A stretch of DNA of 64,000 nucleotides from Metabacillus kandeliae (GTDB lineage Bacteria > Bacillota > Bacilli > Bacillales > Bacillaceae). Below are positions 16,695 through 23,961 of this stretch, piece after piece. Below the pieces are notes generated by a model. The model had not been told where the DNA came from and searched no databases. It saw only the letters and a program-made list of their open reading frames with translations. A program made the position numbers and the translations under genes. Within the stretch, counting starts at the first letter, position 1, and every line of letters starts with the position of its first letter. The DNA is taken from contig NZ_JAJOZE010000012.1 of assembly GCF_021166585.1 (NCBI RefSeq), positions 1 through 64,000 of the forward strand, in the 5' to 3' direction.

Positions 16695-16953
16695 GTAGTT
16701 TTACTCAAGAAAAATCGGGGAATAAAACTACCAGAAGCGTTAAGGATGCCTTAACTTATTCATCTGGCGCGGTCTTGGAGCCGCAAGGGTATAAGAGAGG
16801 AAGGGCTTATACTGTTTAAGTGTTTAGCAGGAGCAAAAGGCATCATGATGGGAAACATACTTCCCAGCTGAATGGTTTCAGCCATTCAATTTACATAAAA
16901 AAATGCTTTCAATAGATATCAAAAATGAGGCCTAAAAAAAGGCCTTATTTTTT
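16695..16953 (+). ncRNA. Structured RNA region of unknown class before the EAL gene
   Basis: Consecutive helices: GTAGTTTTA/TAAAACTAC (16695-16703 with 16723-16731), CCAG/CTGG enclosing TTAAGG/CCTTAA (16740-16754), GCGG/CCGC (16769-16784), GTATAAG/CTTATAC (16789-16812), GAATGG/CCATTC (16870-16887), then a terminator AGGCC/GGCCT with TATTTTTT (16928-16953). It lies directly before a c-di-GMP phosphodiesterase gene, the layout of a terminator-type riboswitch. It does not match the c-di-GMP-I consensus I know. It could instead be the 3' UTR of the upstream gene. Confidence 0.45.
16926..16953 (+). terminator. Terminator upstream of the EAL gene
   Basis: AGGCC/GGCCT stem with an A-rich loop and the T-run TATTTTTTATG, 74 bases before the EAL start codon. 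It closes the structured region. Confidence 0.7.
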
Positions 16954-17026
16954 ATGCGAAAAAACCAGTACATTAGAACTATTTTTGGTAGAATTGGTAT
17001 AGCAACTGACGAAAGGAGAAAAAAAA

Positions 17027-18040
17027 ATGGAGCAATGCCACATGTGTTTTCAGCCGGCACGAACGGGAGAGGAAGGAATACTGGCCATAAAAGGGGAGGA
17101 AACAAAAGGAGTTTTTTCATCTTCCGGCTTTTCCGCTCATATACCCGGTTACTTTACAAAAAAGTATGGGACCAGATCAGAGCTGAAAAAAACTTTATCT
17201 CAGCTTGACAGTGAAATAAATCTTGCACCATATGATGCTGCCCTCGGCGGACGGGAAGCAGACCTTAAAGCACTGCCTCTTCTTCCTCTTCAAACCATTT
17301 ACAGCCAGGTCATTCATAAAGATACGGTAGATGTTATCCTGCACGGGGATCTGGTCAGTTATCTGCAGCCGATCATTTCTCTGCAAAATGAAGAAATCTT
17401 TGGGTATGAATCACTGCTTAGGACTGGCGGAGGAATATCTCCAGGCGAATTATTTACAATCGCCCAACAGACGCACACTCACTCCTTTTTGGATAAAAGA
17501 GCACGAGAACAGGCTATTATAGCTAAAAAAGAGAGAATTGAAGATGGAAAAAAAGTATTTATTAACTTCTTGCCTTCTACCATCTACAATCCTGATTACT
17601 GTTTAAGGCACACCTTTCACCTTGTCGAAAAGTATGGCATTTCGCCTGATGATCTCGTATTTGAAGTTGTGGAAACAGAAAAAATTGCGGATATTGATCA
17701 TTTGAAAAGAATACTGGACACCTACCGGAAGAATGGAATGAAGGTCGCCCTTGATGATCTTGGCGCAGGGTTTTCAACACCTGAAGTGCTGAAGGATCTG
17801 CGGCCTGATTTTGTCAAAATAGACCGCCATTATATTGATGGCTGTGATGCAAGCAATGAGAAACAAAACTTTATAAAAAAAGTGGCTGCTCTCTCGGACA
17901 GTCTCGGCATTACAGTGCTTGCCGAAGGAATTGAAACAAAAATGGAATATGATTTTCTTCGTGCATTCGGTATTTCCCTTGGACAGGGATATTACATTGG
18001 AAAGCCTGCCCTCAAGCCTGCTCCTTTCCCTGCTGCATGA
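17027..18040 (+). CDS. EAL-domain cyclic-di-GMP phosphodiesterase
   Basis: 337 residues. The first ~100 residues are unassigned, with Cys4 and Cys7 in CHMCFQ. An EAL domain follows (about 105-330), with ESLLR for the EAL motif, NFLP, FEVVETE, DDLGAGFS, VKIDRHYI, AEGIET and GQGYYIGKP. The metal and catalytic residues are therefore present, and activity (c-di-GMP to pGpG) is likely. It has no membrane segment. AAAGGAG precedes the ATG. A structured RNA with a terminator lies just upstream, and a PilZ gene is nearby. Confidence 0.88.
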   Translation: MEQCHMCFQPARTGEEGILAIKGEETKGVFSSSGFSAHIPGYFTKKYGTRSELKKTLSQLDSEINLAPYDAALGGREADLKALPLLPLQTIYSQVIHKDTVDVILHGDLVSYLQPIISLQNEEIFGYESLLRTGGGISPGELFTIAQQTHTHSFLDKRAREQAIIAKKERIEDGKKVFINFLPSTIYNPDYCLRHTFHLVEKYGISPDDLVFEVVETEKIADIDHLKRILDTYRKNGMKVALDDLGAGFSTPEVLKDLRPDFVKIDRHYIDGCDASNEKQNFIKKVAALSDSLGITVLAEGIETKMEYDFLRAFGISLGQGYYIGKPALKPAPFPAA

Positions 18041-18054
18041 CATTCATACTGCAG

Positions 18055-18088
18055 AAAACCCGGCAGAAAGCAGCCGGGTTTTTTTTAT
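18055..18088. terminator. Bidirectional terminator between the EAL gene and ykvY
   Basis: AACCCGGC/GCCGGGTT stem followed by TTTTTTTT on the plus strand, between convergent genes. It can serve both. Confidence 0.85.
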
Positions 18089-19188
18089 TCAATGATTTGA
18101 AGTTCTTTTGGAAATTTCGTTAACGTTCTGCATCCGTCTTTTGTGACGAGTACATCATCTTCAATTCGAACTCCGCCGATTTCCGGTACATAGATTCCCG
18201 GTTCAACTGTATAAACCATGCCTTCCTTTAGAACCCCATTGTTTGTATAGGCCATTGAAGGGTACTCATGAACACTGATGCCAAGACCATGCCCAAGACG
18301 GTGCGGGAAATTCTCTCCATAGCCTGCATCTTCTATTACTTTTCTTGCTGCCAGATCCAAATCACCAATTCTTGTACCTGGTTTTGATGCTTCCAATGCG
18401 GCTAAATTCGCCTCTAAGCATGTTTGATAAATCTCTTTCTGCTTTTCATCAGCACTTTGAAAGGCAACGGTTCGGGTAATATCAGAGCAATAGCCATCCA
18501 ATACAACACCTAAGTCAAATAAAACCAAGTCTCCCTTTTTCAGGGTATCAAGCCCTGGGTTGCCATGAGGCTGTCCTGATTTCTTGCCGAACAAAACCAT
18601 TGTTGAAAAGGACATTTGGCTGACGCCTTTTCGCTTCAGCTGATATTCAATCTCCGCAAGAACATCCATTTCGGTTACGCCTTCTTTTAAAGCATTGACT
18701 CCAGCCTGCACACCGAAATCGGCCAGCTCTGCTGCTTTTTCAAGAATTTCAATTTCCTTTTCATCTTTGACCAGCCGAATTTCGTTCAGCAGTTCTTCAA
18801 TTGGATGCAATCCCTCTGATTGAACGGTTTTTATCAGCTGCTCAGCTCTTGAATAAGAAAGCAATTCACTTTCAGCTGCAAGCTTTGCTGCCTTTCCGCC
18901 AATTCTTTTGTCTGCTGCATTTTTTATGTATTGGAAAGGATCTTCATGATCTCCGTAACCGATCAATTCTCCGTTCCAACCAGCTTCTCTGGCTTGTCCT
19001 GTTTCCATTCCAGGGCAGATGAAGAAAGGTTCACCTTCTTTAAAAACAAAGAGCCCCATCAGTCTTTCATGCGGATCTGTATAAAATCCGGTCAGATAAA
19101 ACACATTTTCAGTTGAATGAATAAAAGCAGCATCGATATTTTTTTCGCTCAGCCAATTTTTCACTTTTTCCATTCTCGCTTCTCTCAT
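18085..19188 (-). CDS. ykvY: Xaa-Pro dipeptidase (M24B)
   Basis: 367 residues: creatinase-like N-terminal domain (1-130) and pita-bread catalytic domain. The metal ligands are visible as two Asp (FDLGVVLDGYCSDITR), His (HRLGHGLGISVHEY), Glu (VEPGIYVPE) and Glu (VRIEDDV). It cleaves X-Pro dipeptides in the cytoplasm. It is syntenic with ykvY of B. subtilis. The start may be 19188 or the ATG five codons in (19173); neither has a strong ribosome site. Confidence 0.92.
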   Translation of the reverse strand: MREARMEKVKNWLSEKNIDAAFIHSTENVFYLTGFYTDPHERLMGLFVFKEGEPFFICPGMETGQAREAGWNGELIGYGDHEDPFQYIKNAADKRIGGKAAKLAAESELLSYSRAEQLIKTVQSEGLHPIEELLNEIRLVKDEKEIEILEKAAELADFGVQAGVNALKEGVTEMDVLAEIEYQLKRKGVSQMSFSTMVLFGKKSGQPHGNPGLDTLKKGDLVLFDLGVVLDGYCSDITRTVAFQSADEKQKEIYQTCLEANLAALEASKPGTRIGDLDLAARKVIEDAGYGENFPHRLGHGLGISVHEYPSMAYTNNGVLKEGMVYTVEPGIYVPEIGGVRIEDDVLVTKDGCRTLTKFPKELQIIE

Positions 19189-19212
19189 CTTACAGCACCA
19201 TCCTTCGTTAGT

Positions 19213-19692
19213 TTAAATTGTTTGCTGCTTTTCCATTCTTTTTAGCAGCCTGTTTAATCGGAGCCTGTTATATCGCTGTGCAGCGATAAACGGCAAGTGA
19301 AAAAGCAGCGCATACAGGCAAATCACAGTGCCCCCTGCTGCATCATTCCAAAGAAAGAAAAGCCCTGCAGGGGGTATTTGGAGCCAGTGTGCAAGCTCCC
19401 CTCTCTTTGTTTCCAATATAAAGACGGCTAGATAAGCCTTATCCTTATCGCGAAGCTGGTTTTTCGAAAAGCCGCCTTTAAAAAAACCGCCGGCATCAGG
19501 CAGCCTGTCCTTCCATTTTTTAATGGCAAACACATCATAGAATTTCCCGGACTTCTCAAATGGCTTTTGTTCATATAGCCAGCGCGGCTTTTCAACAGAA
19601 GCGCCTGATAGCCTTGAGCAGGCATAGGCGATACCAAGCTGGTAAAGAACAAGGGCGAAGACATTCCATAGGACAGCCAGCGCCGCGCTCAT
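19213..19692 (-). CDS. crtO: Carotenoid glycoside acyltransferase, CrtO-type
   Basis: 159 residues resembling staphylococcal CrtO, which esterifies glycosyl-diaponeurosporenoate with a fatty acid in the last step of staphyloxanthin synthesis. Shared features are the FEKSGKFYD...IKKWKDRLPD segment, LETKRGELAHW and QRYNRLRLNRLL, with membrane helices at both ends. Start ATG at 19692 overlaps the crtQ stop codon (ATGA); the longer upstream frame lies inside crtQ. It forms an operon with crtQ. No crtM or crtN core-pathway gene is in the window. Confidence 0.88.
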   Translation of the reverse strand: MSAALAVLWNVFALVLYQLGIAYACSRLSGASVEKPRWLYEQKPFEKSGKFYDVFAIKKWKDRLPDAGGFFKGGFSKNQLRDKDKAYLAVFILETKRGELAHWLQIPPAGLFFLWNDAAGGTVICLYALLFHLPFIAAQRYNRLRLNRLLKRMEKQQTI

Positions 19693-20807
19693 TTCCGGTC
19701 CGCCGCTTTGTTTTTTTCCAATATGATATTTCTCCCTTTCCACTTGGCGTTCTTTTTAATAAAGGTTAAAAAGAACGAAAGGATAAAGACGGCAAGAAAA
19801 AATAAGGCATGAAGCGGAAAAACGAGGAGCTGCAGAAAACGGAAGTTTCCAATTTTCCTGAGGGCAGACGAGAGCTGGATGACGAATGCCGCATAAATCA
19901 GTGCATAAGGCAGCCATTCTTCTGTCCATAGCTTTGGGAGCTGAAAAACAAAAGACAGAATTCCTCCAATCCAGATAACAATGAGCAACAGACACCAAAA
20001 AGGAGCTGTTCCTGCTCCTGAAGCAAAGCTTTTCGCCCACCCGAAAGCAAGCTCTTTGATTCCGTTCGGATACATCCTCATGCTGACGGCTCTGCACCCG
20101 CTCATTGCAAAAACGCGGCGCCCTTTGGCAGCAGCCAGTTTACCCAACGCCATATTTTCAACAACCTCTGCTCTTATTGCTTCATGTCCGCCCAAAGAAA
20201 AGTATTCTTCTTTCGTACAAACAAGGCATTGACCGAAAGCACCTTTCGGCTTCACCTTTTGAGCAAAGGGAAGGAAAGGGCCAAAAGAGCCGATGATGAT
20301 CAGGTGAAACAAAGCTGATAAAGATTCGTACGGCTTTTTAATCTTATGATAAGGATGAACCGTCAGAAGGCCGTATGCCGCTTTTCTTTCGAAATTCTCG
20401 GCAAGTCTTGCCAGTCCGTTTTTTTCAATAACAGTGTCTGCATCCAAAAAAACAAGCCATTCTCCCTTTGCTGCATTCGCTCCGTTCCAGCACGCCCAGG
20501 ATTTGCCGAGCCACCCTGCAGGCAGCTCCGGATTATCAATTAATCTTACCCCGTATTTCGAGGCAATCTCTCTTGTCTGATCCTCAGATTGATCATTGAC
20601 TACAATGATTTCAAACGGAAGCATGGATTGGGCATGGATGGAAGCAAGCAAAGCCTGAAGATTGCGCTCCTCATTCCGCGCTGGAATAATCACTGACATT
20701 TTTTCCTTTACTGTCTCGTTTCGCCTGTATGGGGGAATGTGCTCCATTGAAGGGACATGCCAGAACAGCACAAGACCTGCCATCAATGATACTAGCAAAA
20801 AGAACAA
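19689..20807 (-). CDS. crtQ: Carotenoid glycosyltransferase, CrtQ-type (GT2)
   Basis: 372 residues: an N-terminal anchor, a GT2 catalytic domain (MSVIIPARNEERNLQALLAS, VVNDQSEDQT, GWLGKSWACWNGA, DADTVIEK) and three or four membrane helices at the C-terminus. CrtQ adds glucose to the carotenoid carboxyl group. TTG start at 20807 with GGAGGGGTGAT. It overlaps crtO and is divergent from the crtP-like gene. The acceptor is inferred from its neighbours. Confidence 0.87.
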   Translation of the reverse strand: MFFLLVSLMAGLVLFWHVPSMEHIPPYRRNETVKEKMSVIIPARNEERNLQALLASIHAQSMLPFEIIVVNDQSEDQTREIASKYGVRLIDNPELPAGWLGKSWACWNGANAAKGEWLVFLDADTVIEKNGLARLAENFERKAAYGLLTVHPYHKIKKPYESLSALFHLIIIGSFGPFLPFAQKVKPKGAFGQCLVCTKEEYFSLGGHEAIRAEVVENMALGKLAAAKGRRVFAMSGCRAVSMRMYPNGIKELAFGWAKSFASGAGTAPFWCLLLIVIWIGGILSFVFQLPKLWTEEWLPYALIYAAFVIQLSSALRKIGNFRFLQLLVFPLHALFFLAVFILSFFLTFIKKNAKWKGRNIILEKNKAADRK

Positions 20808-20880
20808 AAATCACCCCTCCATCTCTCTATCACTTTCTTCTATCATACTAAAAAACATTCCCAGGGAGGAAATTTTTCGA

Positions 20881-20976
20881 ATGCGCAGAAGTATGTTTCT
20901 ATTGGAAGATTTAAAGGAAAAGAAAGACAGGGCTTTTTCACAGTCTCTCACAAGTATAAAGGAGGAGTATAATTGA
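20881..20976 (+). CDS. Possible 31-residue leader ORF coupled to crtP
   Basis: ATG at 20881 with GGGAGGAAAT ten bases upstream. It encodes a charged helical peptide (begins MRRSMFLLEDLKEKK) whose TGA overlaps the TTG start of the crtP-like gene (AATTGA). It would place translating ribosomes at the weak TTG start. Its status as a real gene is uncertain; it may act only in coupling. Confidence 0.4.
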   Translation: MRRSMFLLEDLKEKKDRAFSQSLTSIKEEYN

Positions 20977-22478
20977 AAAAGAAAGCGGTTATTATCGGCG
21001 GCGGACTCGGCGGCATGTCCGCAGGGATCAGGCTTGCTTCAGACCAATATGACGTCACAATCCTGGAAAAGGGCGAACGGCTTGGAGGAAAGCTCAATAT
21101 TCGAAGCGGGAAAGGCTATTCTTTTGATACTGGCCCATCCATCCTAACGATGCCATGGGTGCTTGAACAGCTTTTCAAGAGCGCCAACCGCGACATTGCC
21201 GACTATCTTGACATTGTCAGAATTGAACCGCAATGGCGGACTTTTTTTGAGGACGGTACAGTGCTTGATTTAACAAGCGATCTTCCATCAATGCTTGAGC
21301 AAATTAAAAAGGAAAGCCCTGAAGATGCTGCTGAATTTTTCAACTATCTGCAATATTGCAGCAAAATGTATGATTATTGCCTGAAGAGCTTTTACAAGAA
21401 AAGCCTTAACGGCGTAAATGATTTAAGGGTCCATCATACGCTGAAAGAAATGCTTTCAATGGAGCCGATGAAATCCATGGACCAGATTACGAAAAAGCAT
21501 TTCAAAAACAAACACCTGCAGCAGCTCTTTAATTTTCTCGTCATGTATATCGGCTCTTCACCATATCACGCACCGGCGATTCTCTCACAGCTTGCACACG
21601 TACAGCTTGGCCTCGGCATTTATTATGTTCACGGCGGCATGTACAAAATTGCTGAAGCGATGAAAGAAGTGCTCGGCGAGCTTGGAGCAGAAGTAAGGCT
21701 GCAGTCAAAAGTTATCAGGCTGCACACTGACGGGATGAAAGCAACTGGCGTTGAACTTGAAGACGGCACTGTCGTCGAAGCGGACATTGTTGTATCCAAC
21801 CTTGAAGCCATTCCGTTTTATAACACAGTACTAAAAGAGCACAGCGGAAGCGCCAAGGCAGCAAAGGATTTGGAAAAATACGCTCCGACCGTATCAGGAC
21901 TCGTTCTTTTGCTTGGCGTTGATAAAACATATGAACATCTTGCCCATCATAATTTTTTCTTTTCGGAAGATCCGAAAAAGGAATTCAGCCAAATTTTTGA
22001 TGAAGGGGTCCCTGCAGACGACCCTACAGTTTACATAGGAATCTCCTCCAAGTCCGATCCTATGCAGGCTCCGGAAGGAAAAGAAAACTTCTTCGTGCTC
22101 ACGCATGTTCCGCCATTAAAGGATGGCGAAAACTGGGCAGACATGAAAGAAAAATACACATCACTCGTTCTGGACAAGCTTGAAAGAATGGGTGCTGCAG
22201 ACTTAAGAAAGCATATTGAATTCCAATATACATTTACACCGGACGATATCAGGGAGCTGTACGGCTCAAACGGGGGATCCATTTACGGCGTTGAAACAGA
22301 CCGCAAGAAAAACGGCGGCTTTAAAATACCCGGCAGAAGCAGTGTGCTCAGCAATCTCTACTTTGCCGGAGGATCGACTCACCCGGGCGGCGGAGTTCCA
22401 ATGGTCACGCTCTCAGGGCAGCTGACAGCAGACCTTATTCTTGAAGATGAACTGAAAGAAAGCCAGCAAACCGGCTGA
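20973..22478 (+). CDS. crtP: Carotenoid oxygenase/desaturase, CrtP (CrtNb)-like
   Basis: 501 residues. FAD-binding Rossmann motif at the N-terminus (AVIIGGGLGGMSAGIRLAS), phytoene-desaturase fold, and a C-terminal FAD motif (LYFAGGSTHPGGGVPMVTLS). Details such as FDTGPSILTMPWVLEQLF, HHNFFFSED and LDKLERMGAADLRKHI follow staphylococcal CrtP, which oxidises the terminal methyl of diaponeurosporene, more than the CrtN desaturase. The start is TTG with AAAGGAGG. It is divergent from crtQO. Exact reaction is inferred. Confidence 0.85.
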   Translation: MKKKAVIIGGGLGGMSAGIRLASDQYDVTILEKGERLGGKLNIRSGKGYSFDTGPSILTMPWVLEQLFKSANRDIADYLDIVRIEPQWRTFFEDGTVLDLTSDLPSMLEQIKKESPEDAAEFFNYLQYCSKMYDYCLKSFYKKSLNGVNDLRVHHTLKEMLSMEPMKSMDQITKKHFKNKHLQQLFNFLVMYIGSSPYHAPAILSQLAHVQLGLGIYYVHGGMYKIAEAMKEVLGELGAEVRLQSKVIRLHTDGMKATGVELEDGTVVEADIVVSNLEAIPFYNTVLKEHSGSAKAAKDLEKYAPTVSGLVLLLGVDKTYEHLAHHNFFFSEDPKKEFSQIFDEGVPADDPTVYIGISSKSDPMQAPEGKENFFVLTHVPPLKDGENWADMKEKYTSLVLDKLERMGAADLRKHIEFQYTFTPDDIRELYGSNGGSIYGVETDRKKNGGFKIPGRSSVLSNLYFAGGSTHPGGGVPMVTLSGQLTADLILEDELKESQQTG

Positions 22479-22484
22479 AAAATC

Positions 22485-22520
22485 GATTGCCTGTCAGGAG
22501 ACAGGCAATCCTTCTTTTAC
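22485..22520 (+). terminator. Terminator after crtP
   Basis: Perfect 11-bp stem GATTGCCTGTC/GACAGGCAATC with a 4-base loop, then CTTCTTTTA. It lies between crtP and the next glycosyltransferase gene, so the two may be only partly co-transcribed. Confidence 0.75.
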
Positions 22521-22561
22521 ACAAAAGAAAAGGCGTTTACTAGCAGCAGGAGTGAAAAACT

Positions 22562-23677
22562 ATGATGATTTATCTTTGTATCCTACTGGCATTTCTATTA
22601 TGGACCCTCTTTAATTCTTGCTTTATTCCTGCCTTAAAAGAAGAGAAACCGTCTCATTTCCCGTTGGTATCCGTGCTTGTCCCTCTGCGCAATGAAGAAC
22701 GGAATGCACAGGATTTGGTTCATATGCTTCAAAAACTCACCTATCCGAATATCGAATTTTTCCTGCTTGATGATGGATCACAGGACCGTACAAAAGAGCT
22801 GCTCTTACAGGCAATCGGCAATGATCAGCGGTTTTCAGTTCTTGACGGGGCTCCGCTGCCTGAAGGCTGGTCAGGGAAAGTGCATGCGTGCCATCAGCTG
22901 AGCCTTAAAGCAAACGGGGAGTATTTTCTTTTTCTTGATGCTGATGTCAGGCTTGCCAAAAGCATCGTTGAAAGCTCACTTGCCCTTCTAATGAAAAAGA
23001 ATGCGGCGCTTGTCACAGGCTTTCCCCGATTTCCGGTTGTTCATTTGCTTGAAAAATGGCTTGTGCCGATGCAGCACTTTCTCGTTTATTTTCACCTTCC
23101 ATTTCTGCTGGCAAATTTTACGGTCATTCCTTCTTCTACCGCAGCCCACGGCGCATTTTTGCTGTTTCATGCCGGGAAGTACCGAAAAGCCGGCGGGCAT
23201 GAAAGCATCAAGGATTCGCTTGTAGATGATGTACACATTGCCGTCAAAATAAAAAAAGGCAAAGAGAAAGTGATTCTTGCCAACATCACCCGCTATGCTG
23301 CCTGCTTTATGTACAGCTCGAACCGGGAAGTATGGGAAGGGTTTCGGAAAAACGTGTTTCCCGGCTTTGGAAGATCCTTTCTCCTTGCCGGACTCATGAC
23401 CCTCTTCTATAGTGTTTTTTATCTGCTTCCAGGATTCCTTCTTTTAGCAGGAATTGTTCAGCTGATTTTCCGGCAGGAAGCAAACTGGCTGCTTTTCCTT
23501 CCCTATATCATCATTGTTCTGCAAAAAGCCTACATTGACTGGCGCACAGGCCAGAAGCTTTCCATATCGCTTTGGATGCCGGCAATAGCAGGGACATTTC
23601 TCGCTCTGCTGTATGCCTCTATGGGAATATCCATCAAAAAGCAGGGCTACACATGGAAAGGGCGGACGTATGATTAA
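22562..23677 (+). CDS. GT2 membrane glycosyltransferase in the carotenoid cluster
   Basis: 371 residues. N-terminal helix, GT2 domain with VSVLVPLRNEERNAQDLVHM, LDDGSQDRT, GWSGKVHACHQLS and FLDADVRLA, and C-terminal helices. The GWSGKVHACHQ segment parallels GWLGKSWACWNG of CrtQ, so the two belong to one family and probably arose from a common ancestor. It may glycosylate a carotenoid carboxylate or a related lipid. AGGAGTG precedes the ATG. It is separated from crtP by a terminator and 50 bases. Confidence 0.8.
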   Translation: MMIYLCILLAFLLWTLFNSCFIPALKEEKPSHFPLVSVLVPLRNEERNAQDLVHMLQKLTYPNIEFFLLDDGSQDRTKELLLQAIGNDQRFSVLDGAPLPEGWSGKVHACHQLSLKANGEYFLFLDADVRLAKSIVESSLALLMKKNAALVTGFPRFPVVHLLEKWLVPMQHFLVYFHLPFLLANFTVIPSSTAAHGAFLLFHAGKYRKAGGHESIKDSLVDDVHIAVKIKKGKEKVILANITRYAACFMYSSNREVWEGFRKNVFPGFGRSFLLAGLMTLFYSVFYLLPGFLLLAGIVQLIFRQEANWLLFLPYIIIVLQKAYIDWRTGQKLSISLWMPAIAGTFLALLYASMGISIKKQGYTWKGRTYD

Positions 23678-23717
23678 GAAAAGCGGCAGCGGATTGAGGG
23701 GCTAGCGGCTGGACCTT
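23677..23717 (+). repeat. Remnant of the modular repeat
   Basis: GAAAAGCGGCAGCGG joined directly to GAGGGGCTAGCGGCTGGAC: both flanks of the repeat seen at 9117-9477 and 37100-37540, without any core hairpin. It looks like a copy that lost its core by deletion. Confidence 0.7.
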
Positions 23718-23781
23718 CGTATATTTTTAAATTCTGATTTTATAAAAAAAGGCTATAAAAAGAATGTTGATTTTCGAGCAC

Positions 23782-23912
23782 CTGTTGATTGAAGTGGAAG
23801 GCGGGAGACTCCTGCGGGAGTGCAAGTGACGGGAGACCCCGCAGGAGAGAATCGACGAGGAGGCTCCCGCACTGCCCGCGGAAAGCGGACGCCTGAAACG
23901 GAAATCAACAGC
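23782..23912 (+). repeat. Bacillaceae GC-rich hairpin repeat, copy 1
   Basis: About 130 bases starting CTGTTGATTGAAGTGGAAGG and ending CGGAAATCAACAG. It contains GACTCCTGCGGGAG and GACCCCGCAGGAG, which form nested inverted repeats. It is the same family as 41595-41728 on the opposite strand. This element type is widespread between genes in Bacillaceae genomes; its function is not known to me. Confidence 0.8.
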
Positions 23913-23928
23913 CAACTTTAACAGAGCC

Positions 23929-23961
23929 AAAAAAACGGAGCCCAAACGGACTCCGTTTTTT
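23929..23961 (-). terminator. Terminator after zosA
   Basis: AAAAAACGGAG/CTCCGTTTTTTT stem with a 10-base loop, starting at the zosA stop codon. Confidence 0.88.

Noticed and set aside
16695-16953. Known c-di-GMP-I riboswitch
   Set aside because: The GGGCAAACC and GACGCAAAGCC signatures are absent; kept as an unassigned structured region.
20850-20856. Sigma-G/F promoter (CATACTA) for the crtP operon
   Set aside because: The -10 fits but no TGNATA-like -35 occurs at 17-18 bases, so the match is probably chance.
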